This document shows, in pieces, positions 1 through 7,908 of a stretch of 46,941 bases of DNA. Each line of letters starts with the position of its first letter. Within the stretch, counting starts at the first letter, position 1. The notes under the pieces were generated by a model. It had not been told where the DNA came from and ran no database searches. It worked only from the letters and a program-made list of their open reading frames with translations. Both the position numbers and the translations under genes were made by a program. Source of the stretch: Clostridia bacterium (GTDB taxonomy: Bacteria; Bacillota; Clostridia; Oscillospirales; Acutalibacteraceae); contig JAFNVC010000001.1 of assembly GCA_017379935.1 (NCBI GenBank), positions 1-46,941 of the forward strand. The letters run 5' to 3'.

Positions 1-54
1 AAGCAGATTTCATCCGAGCGGAGTGAGGATTTCATCGCGCTTGCGCGATTTCAT
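1..54. repeat. Intergenic repeat edge with three GATTTCAT copies and GC hairpins
   Basis: The octamer GATTTCAT occurs at 6-13, 28-35 and 47-54. It separates short GC-rich segments, one of which is the palindrome CGCGCTTGCGCG at 36-47. The element runs off the left window edge, so its full size is unknown. Its last copy leads directly into the -35 box of the next gene. Similar ATTTCAT/hairpin strings are, from memory, common between genes of Ruminococcaceae genomes, often near four-helix-bundle genes. That last statement is recollection, not shown here. Confidence 0.6.
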
Positions 55-82
55 TGAAAAGTTTGTAAATGTGTAGTACAAT
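54..82 (+). promoter_or_regulatory. SigA-type promoter for the four-helix-bundle gene
   Basis: TTGAAA (54-59), a 17 nt spacer and TACAAT (77-82) precede the start codon at 104. The -35 box overlaps the last bases of the edge repeat, so the repeat may supply part of the promoter. Confidence 0.6.
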
Positions 83-103
83 CGGAGTAAATGAGGTGAT
101 AGT

Positions 104-451
104 ATGGCTGAAAACAAACTTGCTGATATGTCAACAGAATTTGCGATTCAAATCTTAAAACTGACAGAAAACATAAAAGGACATTATTCTCTGTCAAATC
201 AGCTTGAACGAAGCGGAACGAGTTTTGGAGCAAATATCCGCGAGGCGAAATATGCACACAGCCGTCCCGATTTTATCGCTAAATTGCAGATTGCTTTGAA
301 AGAATGCTACGAAACAGAATACTGGATTGAAATCGCACAAAAAGCGAGCATTATCTCTGATGATGTCGCAAAAACTGTATTGCACGATTGCGGATCGATA
401 CGCAGAATGCTCATCTCATCAATCACCACCGCAAAGGAGAATCTGAAATGA
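104..451 (+). CDS. Four-helix-bundle protein (S23/IVP family)
   Basis: This 115-residue, mostly helical protein has the family hallmarks: an ARF-type N-terminal helix (here FAIQILKLTENIKGHYSLSN), QLERSGTSFGANIREA near residues 33-50, then LKECYETEYWIEIA and a C-terminal SSITTAKENLK tail. Members are known from 23S rRNA intervening sequences and as relatives of the Avd accessory protein of diversity-generating retroelements. No reverse transcriptase or 23S rRNA is nearby, so the role here is unknown. GAGGTGAT lies just upstream of the ATG. Its stop overlaps the next start (ATGA), so the two are probably translated together. Confidence 0.85.
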   Translation: MAENKLADMSTEFAIQILKLTENIKGHYSLSNQLERSGTSFGANIREAKYAHSRPDFIAKLQIALKECYETEYWIEIAQKASIISDDVAKTVLHDCGSIRRMLISSITTAKENLK

Positions 452-708
452 AATCTTTAAAAACCATATTGAGAGCAATATTTTGGGTTTTAATAACCTT
501 TATTTTTATATTTACTTTTGTCTTTTTTGGCGGATATAAATTTTTTGAATCGCAAAATCCGATTCTTATTGAAATTGGAGTTTCAATAATATTAGGAGGT
601 TTGCTTTTTAGTGTATTTGAAGGTGGCAGAAAATTTGAAAAACACTACGATTCAAAAATAGCTGAACTTGAAAAACGCATTGAAGATTTGGAACACAAGA
701 ACATTTGA
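448..708 (+). CDS. Small membrane protein with C-terminal coiled coil
   Basis: Not recognised. The 86-residue product has two predicted membrane helices (about residues 8-30 and 40-57). A charged segment with heptad-like spacing (KIAELEKRIEDLEHK) ends the chain, so it probably oligomerises on the cytoplasmic face. I chose the ATG at 448 rather than the upstream in-frame ATG at 388, because AAGGAGA lies just before it and it makes an ATGA overlap with the four-helix-bundle gene. The pairing suggests a two-gene unit, but no function can be assigned. Confidence 0.7.
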   Translation: MKSLKTILRAIFWVLITFIFIFTFVFFGGYKFFESQNPILIEIGVSIILGGLLFSVFEGGRKFEKHYDSKIAELEKRIEDLEHKNI

Positions 709-733
709 CACATTCTTCCTGTTGTGATATACT
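705..733 (+). promoter_or_regulatory. SigA-type promoter for the secreted papain-fold candidate
   Basis: TTGACA (705-710), a 17 nt spacer and TATACT (728-733) lie 31 nt before the start codon at 765. The -35 box overlaps the stop codon of the preceding gene. Confidence 0.75.
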
Positions 734-764
734 TTCACGGTATTTTACATAGGAGAATTATAAT

Positions 765-1403
765 ATGAAAAATCTCAAACGCATTTTATCGGTTTTGCTT
801 ACGCTTGCCGTGCTTGTCGGCATGCTTGTTATCCCCGCGGCGGCGGGCAATGACGAGCAGGAAGAAATTGTTGCAAGAATGTATATCGGCCATAAGGAAA
901 GATATATGAATCTTTCGGGCCATACATGGATTTATATTGAAAATCTTACTGAACACGAGCTGACCGTCGGCGCATATCAGCTAAAATCGGGCAGGGGAGT
1001 TTCGGTCGGCACATTCGGCTTCAGCATTGTCGACGGCAAGGGACTTTATTATAACGCCGAGGCGTACAGATATCAGAATGTCGATATGTCCGAGGCGATT
1101 TTTCTGAGTAAGGAGCTGACACAAGAGCAGCTCGATAAGGTCAGCAAGAAAATCCTCAACAGCGGGACATGGGATTACACCCTCAACTGCGCTTACTTTG
1201 CTATCAAGGTCTGGAATGCGGCATTCGGACAACCTCTGATATATATGATGATTCCGACACTTCATCAGCTTCAGATTCTTATTTATCCGAGCCATTTCAA
1301 TGGGATAAATATGACCGTACCGAAGCTTGACGATGTTTATAAGCAGATCGGCAGAGGCAAAAGAGCATTTCTTGTCAACGCTGATCCGAGAGTACCCGAT
1401 TAA
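765..1403 (+). CDS. Secreted protein, possible permuted papain-like (LRAT/YiiX-type) fold
   Basis: The 212-residue product begins with a clear signal peptide (KNLKR, hydrophobic core to about residue 22, cleavage near AAA-G at 25-28), so it is exported. His53 lies in SGHTWIYIEN and Cys142 in YTLNCAYFAIKVWN. The order His then Asn-Cys, with a strand after the His and a helix after the Cys, is that of permuted NlpC/P60 papain-fold proteins such as LRAT and YiiX, where NC followed by an aromatic-rich helix holds the nucleophile. Family membership is inference from these motifs. Substrate is unknown; peptidoglycan peptides or acyl chains are the usual targets. It has its own promoter and a shared downstream terminator. 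Confidence 0.65.
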   Translation: MKNLKRILSVLLTLAVLVGMLVIPAAAGNDEQEEIVARMYIGHKERYMNLSGHTWIYIENLTEHELTVGAYQLKSGRGVSVGTFGFSIVDGKGLYYNAEAYRYQNVDMSEAIFLSKELTQEQLDKVSKKILNSGTWDYTLNCAYFAIKVWNAAFGQPLIYMMIPTLHQLQILIYPSHFNGINMTVPKLDDVYKQIGRGKRAFLVNADPRVPD

Positions 1404-1414
1404 TTCAAAAATAA

Positions 1415-1455
1415 AACCACAGAACTGATTTTAAAATCAGTTCTGTGGTTATTTT
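1415..1455. terminator. Bidirectional terminator between convergent genes
   Basis: A perfect inverted repeat, AACCACAGAACTGATTTT (1415-1432) with its complement at 1433-1450, is followed by ATTTTTATTTT on the plus strand and preceded by A-rich sequence that gives a U-tract on the minus strand. It serves both flanking genes. Confidence 0.85.
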
Positions 1456-1463
1456 TATTTTCG

Positions 1464-2990
1464 TCAGAACGGGTTAAGAAGTCTGTCAAGGGTAACCGGG
1501 TTATATCCGAGACCGAAATACTTAAAAATCCAGATGAGGGGATTGAAGCGGAAGATGATAACATCGAGAACCGTTACAAGACCGCGCAGGAACCACGGCA
1601 GGTCATAAACCTTCTTGACCTCAACAGGCTCAAAGGATTCGCCCTCTACATTGAGAACCATCGGCTGTGAATAGCAGATACCGTTTTCGCCTGTAATGTA
1701 AAATCTTACATAAAGCTCAGCCTCGTTACCGTTAAGGAATTCATCGTTATGAAGGTCAAGCGTAGCCGTGCCGGAGGTGATGTTTTCCTCACGCTTGATT
1801 ACGTTACCGTTGGAAACCCAGACGATTCTGTTGAAGTTTACGCCCTCAACTGTGATTGTGTCGCTGTCCTGATCAACCGTAACTCTCGTTACATTGGGAG
1901 TGTTGTCAAGCCAGTATCTTTCCGTGTCATAAACCTCCTGCTCAACAAAGCCGGGGATTTCGGGAATACCGTCAAGCTCAACACCGTTTGAGTAATGAGA
2001 AATCGAGAAATACTGACCCTTTTCAAGGCAGGTGCGGAAGGCGTCCGTTGTCAGCTCGGGCATCCAACTCATAGTATAGGCATCATTGATTGCTGTCTCG
2101 TTGTGCGAATCCGCAAAGGTGTTGCACCACGGCACAACGCCGTTGGGGATTGTCTTCTGCAGAATCTGATCGTAAAGGATTCTGTCACAGCGTGTGTGTG
2201 CATCTGTTGCACTGTTGATACCCATACCGAGTGAAGAGCCTGCATTGTCTATAAAAATCTTTGCGAACTTCGTTGCGTAATAATCGTCAACCTTCTGTCC
2301 GACGTAGTTTTCGGAATCCTTGTCAGGGTAAACATACTCACCGACGTGTGAAAGGAAGGAGATACCGCCCTTTTCCTTAACACCCTTTGACGGTGTCTCA
2401 TAGTCGCCGTAAACGCCTGCAAGACCCTGACCGTATTCGGCATAGTAGCCCGTAAGGTGACAGTCTGCGAAGGGTGTTGCCATATTAAGCTCGTTGCCGA
2501 GAGGAATGTCAATCATACCATTTGTCTTGGTTCTCTCGAGCTTATAGCCGCTCGTTGTCATAAAGACTGTGTTCGGGTTTGTGCCGTTGAGATATCCCTG
2601 ATATTCCTCCTCGGGAATGGGGATAATCTCCGCGTTCTTCGTGCGCTCCTTTTTGATAGCGCGCATAAGAGGCACAACCTCGGGCTTTTTATTCCAGCCG
2701 AGATTGAGTGTGCCGTGATCTGTCAGAGCAACGATGTCGTAGTTGGTTGCATAGTGCATCTTACAGAATTCGTCAATTGTGAGGAAGCCGTCACTTGCAG
2801 TCGTGTGACAGTGAAGCTGTGTTTTGTAGTTGCCCCAGCTGTCCCAGTCAATACCCTCGTAGGGATTGTCTATGATATAATTTTTTTCTGCGGTATCAGC
2901 CGCATAAGCCATAGGGGACACCGCACCTACACAAAGCACGGCGAGCAGAACAGCCAGACCTTTTTTTGCTTTTGAAACAAATTTTCGCAT
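1464..2990 (-). CDS. Secreted PHP-domain metal-dependent phosphoesterase-like protein
   Basis: The 508-residue product has a signal peptide ending AYA-A near residue 30, then a PHP domain. Metal-binding signatures are QLHCHTTASDG (His60, His62), ALTDHGT (Asp91, His92), FLSHVGEY and SATDAHTRCD, so the metal site looks complete. PHP domains hydrolyse phosphoesters or phosphorolytic substrates. The substrate here is unknown. After the barrel a beta-rich, Ig-like segment (about residues 350-455) is followed by a hydrophobic tail, VTVLDVIIFRFNPLIWIFKY, that could anchor the protein to the membrane surface. GGAGG lies close to the ATG. It has its own strong promoter. Confidence 0.85.
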   Translation of the reverse strand: MRKFVSKAKKGLAVLLAVLCVGAVSPMAYAADTAEKNYIIDNPYEGIDWDSWGNYKTQLHCHTTASDGFLTIDEFCKMHYATNYDIVALTDHGTLNLGWNKKPEVVPLMRAIKKERTKNAEIIPIPEEEYQGYLNGTNPNTVFMTTSGYKLERTKTNGMIDIPLGNELNMATPFADCHLTGYYAEYGQGLAGVYGDYETPSKGVKEKGGISFLSHVGEYVYPDKDSENYVGQKVDDYYATKFAKIFIDNAGSSLGMGINSATDAHTRCDRILYDQILQKTIPNGVVPWCNTFADSHNETAINDAYTMSWMPELTTDAFRTCLEKGQYFSISHYSNGVELDGIPEIPGFVEQEVYDTERYWLDNTPNVTRVTVDQDSDTITVEGVNFNRIVWVSNGNVIKREENITSGTATLDLHNDEFLNGNEAELYVRFYITGENGICYSQPMVLNVEGESFEPVEVKKVYDLPWFLRGLVTVLDVIIFRFNPLIWIFKYFGLGYNPVTLDRLLNPF

Positions 2991-3022
2991 ATAAAAACCT
3001 CCCGAGGTTATATTATGTGTAA

Positions 3023-3051
3023 ATTATACAGTTATTTTAAGTGTTTGTCAA
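3023..3051 (-). promoter_or_regulatory. SigA promoter of the PHP gene
   Basis: Read on the minus strand: TTGACA (3046-3051), 17 nt, TATAAT (3023-3028), a consensus promoter upstream of the start at 2990. Confidence 0.85.
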
Positions 3052-3072
3052 ATATTTTGAATAAATATACAA

Positions 3073-3102
3073 CACCCGCTGACGTTTTTCTGTCAGCGGG
3101 TG
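3073..3102 (-). terminator. Hairpin downstream of the RHH gene
   Basis: CACCCGCTGAC (3073-3083) pairs with GTCAGCGGGTG (3092-3102). On the minus strand the stem is followed by a moderately T-rich stretch, consistent with a weak intrinsic terminator. Confidence 0.7.
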
Positions 3103-3116
3103 CTTTGATGATAGTT

Positions 3117-3305
3117 TTATTTGATTTCACAATTTTTGATTGCGTAATCCAGAAGAAGGTTAATCAGTTCATTTCGTGAACGATTGGATTCCTTGGAAAG
3201 ATTTTCGAGACTGACTACGGTTTCGTCCTTTATGCGTATAGAAAATGTTTTGTAACCGTCTTCACCTTTTAAAGTCTTTTTGTTAATCACAAGCTTCTCT
3301 TTCAC
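3117..3305 (-). CDS. Ribbon-helix-helix (CopG/Arc-type) small protein
   Basis: The 62-residue product has a short basic beta segment (YKTFSIRIKDETVVSLENLSKES) followed by NRSRNELINLLLDYAIKN, the beta-helix-helix layout of RHH DNA-binding proteins. The alternative TTG start at 3311 is only 2 nt after GAGGTG. The GTG at 3305 has a 7 nt spacing and is preferred. It is divergent from the membrane-anchored gene at 3418, and the two share about 110 bp of regulatory sequence, so local control is possible. It also resembles antitoxin-like RHH proteins, but no toxin gene is adjacent. Confidence 0.65.
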   Translation of the reverse strand: MKEKLVINKKTLKGEDGYKTFSIRIKDETVVSLENLSKESNRSRNELINLLLDYAIKNCEIK

Positions 3306-3332
3306 AACCAATCACCTCACATATATTATAAC

Positions 3333-3362
3333 TTGACTTTCATTTTTGATGTATGTTATAAT
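3333..3362 (+). promoter_or_regulatory. SigA-type promoter for the gene at 3418
   Basis: TTGACT (3333-3338), 18 nt, TATAAT (3357-3362). A transcript starting near 3370 would exclude the upstream ATG at 3346, which supports the start at 3418. Confidence 0.7.
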
Positions 3363-3417
3363 AAATAACATAAAATATGTTATAAACGTATTTTATTATT
3401 TTTTAGGAGGATTTCAA

Positions 3418-4455
3418 ATGAACGAGAATGAAAAAATTGTCGCTCAGCCTGAGTCAGGCAACGACAAAGAAGCTTATCTCGCGGCAATGAGACAGCTTGA
3501 GCAGGAAAAGAAGGATGCCAAAAAGGCAAAGAAAAAGAAGAGAAGAAAAAAGGTTCTTATTGCTTTTCTTGTTATTATAATCGGATTTATAGCCTTTATG
3601 GTTATTTCTCCGTCAATTTTTGCCGGTGATTCAATCGGTAATATCAAGGATTATATCAATAATCCCGAAGGCAGAACCTCATCTCTCGAATATGTTGTTA
3701 ACGAATACATCGGTTATGATTTCCATTCAGAGGAAAAAGAGGTGAAAAATCTCTTCAAGCTCGGCAAGCAGGCGATAGAAGCAGAGGATTATGCAACCGG
3801 TGCATATCTTCTTAAGCATTGCATTGCATTCTCTGAAGAATATAAAGAGAAGATCAGCAACGATATCGGTGATGCTGACGAAATTCTTCTTAAGGGTGCC
3901 CGCGCTGCTGTAAAGGCAGAGGATTATGGCGTAGCAGCCGGAATTTATGCTGCTTACAAGGGAAGCGAAAACATTAAGAACGAGTACAATGAGGCCTGCT
4001 ATCAGCTTGCAATATCATATATTGCAGATAAGAAATATGCAGATGCATCTGTATCGCTGAATATGCTTGGCGATTATAAGTACACAAAGCAGCTTAAGCT
4101 CTGGCTTGATGTTGAAAAATGTAAAGACTTCAATGATCCCTCAAAGGCAAGATCTGAGCTTGTATCCCGCCTGAAGGATCCGTCATCTTATCAGGAAACT
4201 TCTGCTACCTGCTGGGTATCCCCGATGGTACGTGAGGATAAGACAAATGGTGTTTATGTAAAGATTGTCAATTATGTAAGCATTAAATATTCTGCTACAA
4301 ACAGCTTTGGCGGAAGAATTTCGGATTCATACTATTGGAACAGCGGTGATGTTTCTGTAAAAGTGAAGGTAGAGGGACTCAGTAAGTCTGAAGCTGACTC
4401 TGTAATCAAGCTCAAGCAGAAGGATATTATTGAAAAGGCAAAAAATTATAAATAA
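3418..4455 (+). CDS. Single-pass membrane protein with extracellular TPR-like helical repeats
   Basis: Not assigned to a named family. The 345-residue product has an acidic start, a highly basic segment (KKDAKKAKKKKRRKKV, about residues 31-46), one membrane helix (about 47-67) and a long outer domain. Within it, units such as LFKLGKQAIEAEDYATGAYLL, LKGARAAVKAEDYGVAAGIY and QLAISYIADKKYADASVSL have the spacing of TPR-like helix pairs. The last ~110 residues look beta-rich. The ATG at 3418 is preceded by AGGAGG, whereas the in-frame ATG at 3346 lies upstream of the -10 box. A scaffold or envelope role is plausible, but it is unproven. Confidence 0.75.
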   Translation: MNENEKIVAQPESGNDKEAYLAAMRQLEQEKKDAKKAKKKKRRKKVLIAFLVIIIGFIAFMVISPSIFAGDSIGNIKDYINNPEGRTSSLEYVVNEYIGYDFHSEEKEVKNLFKLGKQAIEAEDYATGAYLLKHCIAFSEEYKEKISNDIGDADEILLKGARAAVKAEDYGVAAGIYAAYKGSENIKNEYNEACYQLAISYIADKKYADASVSLNMLGDYKYTKQLKLWLDVEKCKDFNDPSKARSELVSRLKDPSSYQETSATCWVSPMVREDKTNGVYVKIVNYVSIKYSATNSFGGRISDSYYWNSGDVSVKVKVEGLSKSEADSVIKLKQKDIIEKAKNYK

Positions 4456-4470
4456 ATCACAGCAATATAA

Positions 4471-4500
4471 AAAACCGTAGCAGAGATGCTACGGTTTTGT
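4471..4500. terminator. Bidirectional terminator
   Basis: AAAACCGTAGCA (4471-4482), loop GAGA, TGCTACGGTTTT (4487-4498). The A and T tails allow use from both strands by the convergent genes. Confidence 0.85.
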
Positions 4501-4523
4501 TGTTTATATCAATTATGTATCCA

Positions 4524-5351
4524 TTACGGCATATATGGGTCAACATCCATATTTTCGTACTTTTCATCGATAAGGAACTGCTTGACATAATTTATTGTAA
4601 AGTCAATGCCCCACTGACCCTTGCCGCCGAACCAGTTGTGAGAATGCGGCTCAATGGAAAGCATACCCTTATAGTTGTGAATGTGCAGAAGAGCAAAAAC
4701 TGCACCCCAGTTCGTCTGATCAAGACCTGCGGGCGGGTCGTCGTAATGGTCGCCGCCGACATGGAGAGTGCCCTTGATGTGGAAGTGGTGGAAGCGGTGA
4801 CCCCAGTCTGCCATTTCCTTGAGATAATCGCCGAAGCGGTTGATACAGTGTGAGGGGTCATACTTGATGCCGAGCTCGGGAATAGCGGTCAGAATTGCGC
4901 CCCATGCCTTAGCGTCCCAGATGAAGTTTGCCCAATCACAGTTATAAATACCGATTTTAACGTTTCTTTCCTTTGCGTATTCAACAAGCTGTGAAAGATA
5001 AGCGATTGCATATTTACAGTTTTCCTCAAAGCTCTTGTCTACAACCTCGTTACAGCCGACGTTGTAGACAGGGCAGCCGAGCCTTGATGCAAGGTCAACA
5101 AGGTTTTTGTCGTGCTGCATAGCCTCGGGTATGATTTCGCCGTTGTCGTCGACTCTGTCCATACCCCAACGGCCGATTGAGCCGACCGCAACGCCGTATT
5201 TTTCTGAATATCCCTTGATTTCATCGGCACGGGCGAGCACCTCTGCAGAGTCATATTTGTGGTTGATACAGAATTCAACTGCCTCGAGCCCCTTATCCTT
5301 AACCGATTTAAAGTGAGCTTCTTCCCAGCCGTTGATAATACCTAATTTCAT
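4524..5351 (-). CDS. Sugar phosphate isomerase/epimerase (xylose isomerase-like TIM barrel)
   Basis: The 275-residue protein belongs to the AP-endonuclease-2/xylose-isomerase-like TIM-barrel superfamily (IolE/DTE-type). Features are MKLGIINGW at the first strand, GLEAVEFCINHKYD, VYNVGCNEV, VKIGIYNCDWANF, GIKYDPSHCINRFGDY, FHHFHIKGT and MLSIEPHSHNW. The spread Glu/Asp/His residues (Asp in KYDPSH, His in FHIKG, Glu in SIEPH) match the usual divalent-metal site. The substrate is unknown. The ATG at 5351 has AGGCGG 8 nt upstream, while the GTG at 5360 abuts that site. A dedicated promoter separates it from the ABC transporter operon. Confidence 0.85.
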   Translation of the reverse strand: MKLGIINGWEEAHFKSVKDKGLEAVEFCINHKYDSAEVLARADEIKGYSEKYGVAVGSIGRWGMDRVDDNGEIIPEAMQHDKNLVDLASRLGCPVYNVGCNEVVDKSFEENCKYAIAYLSQLVEYAKERNVKIGIYNCDWANFIWDAKAWGAILTAIPELGIKYDPSHCINRFGDYLKEMADWGHRFHHFHIKGTLHVGGDHYDDPPAGLDQTNWGAVFALLHIHNYKGMLSIEPHSHNWFGGKGQWGIDFTINYVKQFLIDEKYENMDVDPYMP

Positions 5352-5382
5352 AAAAAACACCGCCTTTTATTTTGCTGTTTTC

Positions 5383-5411
5383 AATATAGCAAAATGAGGC
5401 GGTGTTGTCAA
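5383..5411 (-). promoter_or_regulatory. SigA promoter of the isomerase-like gene
   Basis: On the minus strand TTGACA (5406-5411), 17 nt, TATATT (5383-5388), placed right after the ABC ATPase stop codon. Confidence 0.8.
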
Positions 5412-5415
5412 GTAT

Positions 5416-6198
5416 TTATTTTTCGTAAGTGTTAAGAAAGGCTTTTGTTCTGGGATTTTTGGGGTTCACAAGAACCTCCTCGGGAGTGCCTTGCTCGGCG
5501 ATAACTCCGTCATCCATAAAGATTACCTCGTCCGAAACGTCCTTTGCAAAGTTCATTTCGTGGGTTACGATAACCATTGTCATATTGTCCTCAGCGAGCT
5601 GACGGATTGTTTTGAGGATTTCACCCGTAAGCTCGGGGTCGAGTGCCGATGTCGGCTCGTCGAAAAAAAGAATCTGCGGATTCATTGCAAGCGCACGCGC
5701 GATTGAAACACGCTGCTGCTGACCGCCCGAAAGCTCGCAGGGGTAGTTGCCGAGCTTGTCGGAAAGACCGACCTTATCGAGATAACCCTTTGCAATTTTA
5801 TCGATTTCCTCGAGAATATGCTTCTTGTTTTTCTTATAATCAGGACGCTTCTTTGCCGCAAGCTTCATTGCGAGCGTAACGTTACCGAGAGCCGTGTACT
5901 GCGGAAAGAGATTGAACTGCTGGAAAACAAGACCGATATTCTGCTGGTTACCCTTGATTTCCTTGAGTGCATTCTTGTCCGTGATTGTGCTGTCAAAAAC
6001 GACCTTTTCGTTTACGCTTATCTTGCCTGATGTAGCGGTTTCAAGACCGTTGATACAGCGCAGAAGGGTAGTCTTACCGCTTCCCGAGGAGCCGATGATT
6101 GAAAGCACCTTGCCCTCCTCGAGTGAAAAGGTGATGCCCTTAAGAACCTTGGTTGTGCCAAAGTCCTTTGTAAGCTCATTAACTTCAAGAATTGCCAT
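5416..6198 (-). CDS. Polar amino acid ABC transporter, ATP-binding protein
   Basis: The 260-residue ATPase has all ABC motifs: Walker [10 protein letters not shown] (about residue 35), Q-loop [13 protein letters not shown], signature [14 protein letters not shown], Walker [15 protein letters not shown] and switch VTHEMNFA. The NLFPQYT Q-loop and the overall length are typical of the GlnQ/ArtP/HisP group. It drives uptake through the permease encoded just upstream (12 nt gap), with the lipoprotein at 6984-7769 as receptor. The amino acid transported cannot be read from sequence. Confidence 0.93.
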   Translation of the reverse strand: MAILEVNELTKDFGTTKVLKGITFSLEEGKVLSIIGSSGSGKTTLLRCINGLETATSGKISVNEKVVFDSTITDKNALKEIKGNQQNIGLVFQQFNLFPQYTALGNVTLAMKLAAKKRPDYKKNKKHILEEIDKIAKGYLDKVGLSDKLGNYPCELSGGQQQRVSIARALAMNPQILFFDEPTSALDPELTGEILKTIRQLAEDNMTMVIVTHEMNFAKDVSDEVIFMDDGVIAEQGTPEEVLVNPKNPRTKAFLNTYEK

Positions 6199-6209
6199 AT
6201 CAGATCACC

Positions 6210-6905
6210 TCACACGGAAAAGTAGCTGAGCTTCTTCTCAATCTTGTTGAAGAGGATTGTAAGAAGTCCGCAAGCAAGCAGGAAGAATACGCCTGTGTAG
6301 AAAAGAGGCCAGAGCAGACCGTCACTCTTGATGAACGCTTCACCGCTCCAGATAATCTCATAAACGGAGATAATTCTTGCAAGTGAGGTGTCCTTAACAA
6401 GTGTAATAATTTCGTTGCTCATCGGCGGAATAATGCGTTTTACAACCTGCAGAAGCACAACCTTAAAGAAAGCCTGACTCTTTGTCATACCGAGCACGTG
6501 GCAGGCCTCGTACTGTCCCTTTGAAATGGACTCAATACCGCCGCGGTAGATTTCGGAGAAATAGCATGCATAGTTGATAACGAAGGCGAGCAGAGCCGCG
6601 CCGAAGCGGTCTAAAACGTGCCATGTTGCAAGCCACTGGATAAAGAGGTTGGAGCTTTGCTGATCCTGAGCCCACATTCCGACAAAGCCGGGAACGTAGA
6701 AAATGATGATGAGCTGAAGCATAAGGGGAGTACCTCTGATGATCCACACGAAGGTGCGGACAAGCCATTTTATCGGCTTAAGCTTACTCATCGAGCCGAA
6801 GCTGATGATAAGACCGAGAGGTAAAGCAAAAACCAGAGTCAGAGCAAAGAGCTCGAGCGTTGAAGCAAAGCCCTCAAGCAAAGACTGTGTTACCGTCCAA
6901 AACAT
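6210..6905 (-). CDS. Polar amino acid ABC transporter, permease
   Basis: The 231-residue HisM/GlnP-type permease has about five hydrophobic segments and starts with the family-typical QSLLEGFASTLELFALTLVFALPLG. The EAA loop, which contacts the ATPase, is visible as GQYEACHVLGMTKSQAFFKVVLLQVVKRIIPPMSNE (residues roughly 136-172). The VRTFVWIIRGTPLMLQL segment is also characteristic. It sits between the binding protein and ATPase genes on the same strand, so a single permease probably forms a homodimer. Confidence 0.93.
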   Translation of the reverse strand: MFWTVTQSLLEGFASTLELFALTLVFALPLGLIISFGSMSKLKPIKWLVRTFVWIIRGTPLMLQLIIIFYVPGFVGMWAQDQQSSNLFIQWLATWHVLDRFGAALLAFVINYACYFSEIYRGGIESISKGQYEACHVLGMTKSQAFFKVVLLQVVKRIIPPMSNEIITLVKDTSLARIISVYEIIWSGEAFIKSDGLLWPLFYTGVFFLLACGLLTILFNKIEKKLSYFSV

Positions 6906-6983
6906 AAAAAAATACCTTTCTTACATCTTAAAGGCAGGGAGCCGTAAGACTTCCTGCCTGAGATTTTGAGTTTTAAGAATGAA

Positions 6984-7769
6984 TTATTCCTCAACTGTTA
7001 CGCCGTACTTATCAGCAAGCTTCTTGAATTCGCCGCTTGCCTTGTACTCTGCAAGGAATGTGTTAAGCTCAGCTGTAATGTCAGAGCCCTTTCTGAAGGA
7101 GATACCGAACTCCTCTGTGCTGAGTGTCATAGCGATACCGAGGTTTGCATAGCTTGTGCCTGCACCAACTGTTGCGTCAGCCATTGTCTTGTCGATGATA
7201 CAACCGTCGCAAGCGCCGCTCTTTGCTTCGAGAAGTGCTGTAGCCATATCCTTAACAGCAACTGTCTTGAGACCGTTGTCATTACCTGCTGTCTGACCTG
7301 CAGAGCCTTCCTCAACTGCAAAAGTGAGGTCCTTGATAGCGTCAACTGTTGTGAGAGTAGCAGCCTTATCAGCAGGGAGAACAACTACCTGTGAGTTCTG
7401 AAGGTAAACATCAGAAACTGAAGAGTTGTTGCGAGCCTCGTCTGTGATTGTCATACCGTTCCATACGCAGTCGATTGTGCCTGCCTGAAGATCCATAAAC
7501 TTCTTGCCCCAGTCAGCAAGAACAACGAACTCAACCTCAACGCCGAGCTTTTCAGCGAAAGCGTATGTAAGCTCTGTGTCAAAGCCGACCCACTCGCCGT
7601 TTTCAAGGTAGTTCATGGGCTCGTAATCTGTGATACCAACAACGATCTTGCCCTTTTCCTTGATAGCAGCAAGCTCAGATGTCTCGTTTGTCTTGTCGCC
7701 GCAGCCTGCGAATGCAAATACCATAACAGCAGTAAGCACTGCAAGAGCGATAGCAATAAACTTTTTCAT
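6984..7769 (-). CDS. Amino acid ABC transporter, substrate-binding lipoprotein
   Basis: The 261-residue product has a lipoprotein signal peptide with lipobox FAGC (Cys22), then a family-3 solute-binding fold: GKIVVGITDYEPMNYLENGEWVGFDTELTYAFAEKLGVEVEFV, then DCVWNGMTITDEARN and ALLEAKSGACDGCIIDKTMA. These segments form the two lobes and hinge seen in HisJ/GlnH-like receptors. It is the first gene of the three-gene transporter operon. The ligand is not predictable with confidence. Confidence 0.93.
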   Translation of the reverse strand: MKKFIAIALAVLTAVMVFAFAGCGDKTNETSELAAIKEKGKIVVGITDYEPMNYLENGEWVGFDTELTYAFAEKLGVEVEFVVLADWGKKFMDLQAGTIDCVWNGMTITDEARNNSSVSDVYLQNSQVVVLPADKAATLTTVDAIKDLTFAVEEGSAGQTAGNDNGLKTVAVKDMATALLEAKSGACDGCIIDKTMADATVGAGTSYANLGIAMTLSTEEFGISFRKGSDITAELNTFLAEYKASGEFKKLADKYGVTVEE

Positions 7770-7801
7770 AATAAAATCCCTCCAAAAGAATTTGTGCTGT
7801 T

Positions 7802-7830
7802 ATGTTAACACATTACTACGCTAAAGTCAA
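7802..7830 (-). promoter_or_regulatory. Probable promoter of the amino acid ABC operon
   Basis: On the minus strand TTGACT (7825-7830), 17 nt, TAACAT (7802-7807); the -10 is a weak match. GGAGG precedes the start codon. Confidence 0.55.
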
Positions 7831-7908
7831 TATAAAAAACATTATTTTACATTTATTTTTAACGAATATCGGCGTTGAATCCACAAAAGAATAAATCAGG
7901 TGATTTTT

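Noticed and set aside
1-54. Left-edge GATTTCAT copies as a CRISPR array
   Set aside because: Only three 8-base copies with 11-14-base GC segments between them; units are far too short and irregular, and no cas genes are present.
3346-3417. Upstream in-frame ATG of the membrane-anchored gene
   Set aside because: It lies between the -35 and -10 boxes, so it is not transcribed; AGGAGG supports the start at 3418.
4497-4853. Plus-strand reading frame inside the isomerase-like gene
   Set aside because: It is antisense to a well-supported family gene, has no ribosome site and low-complexity composition.
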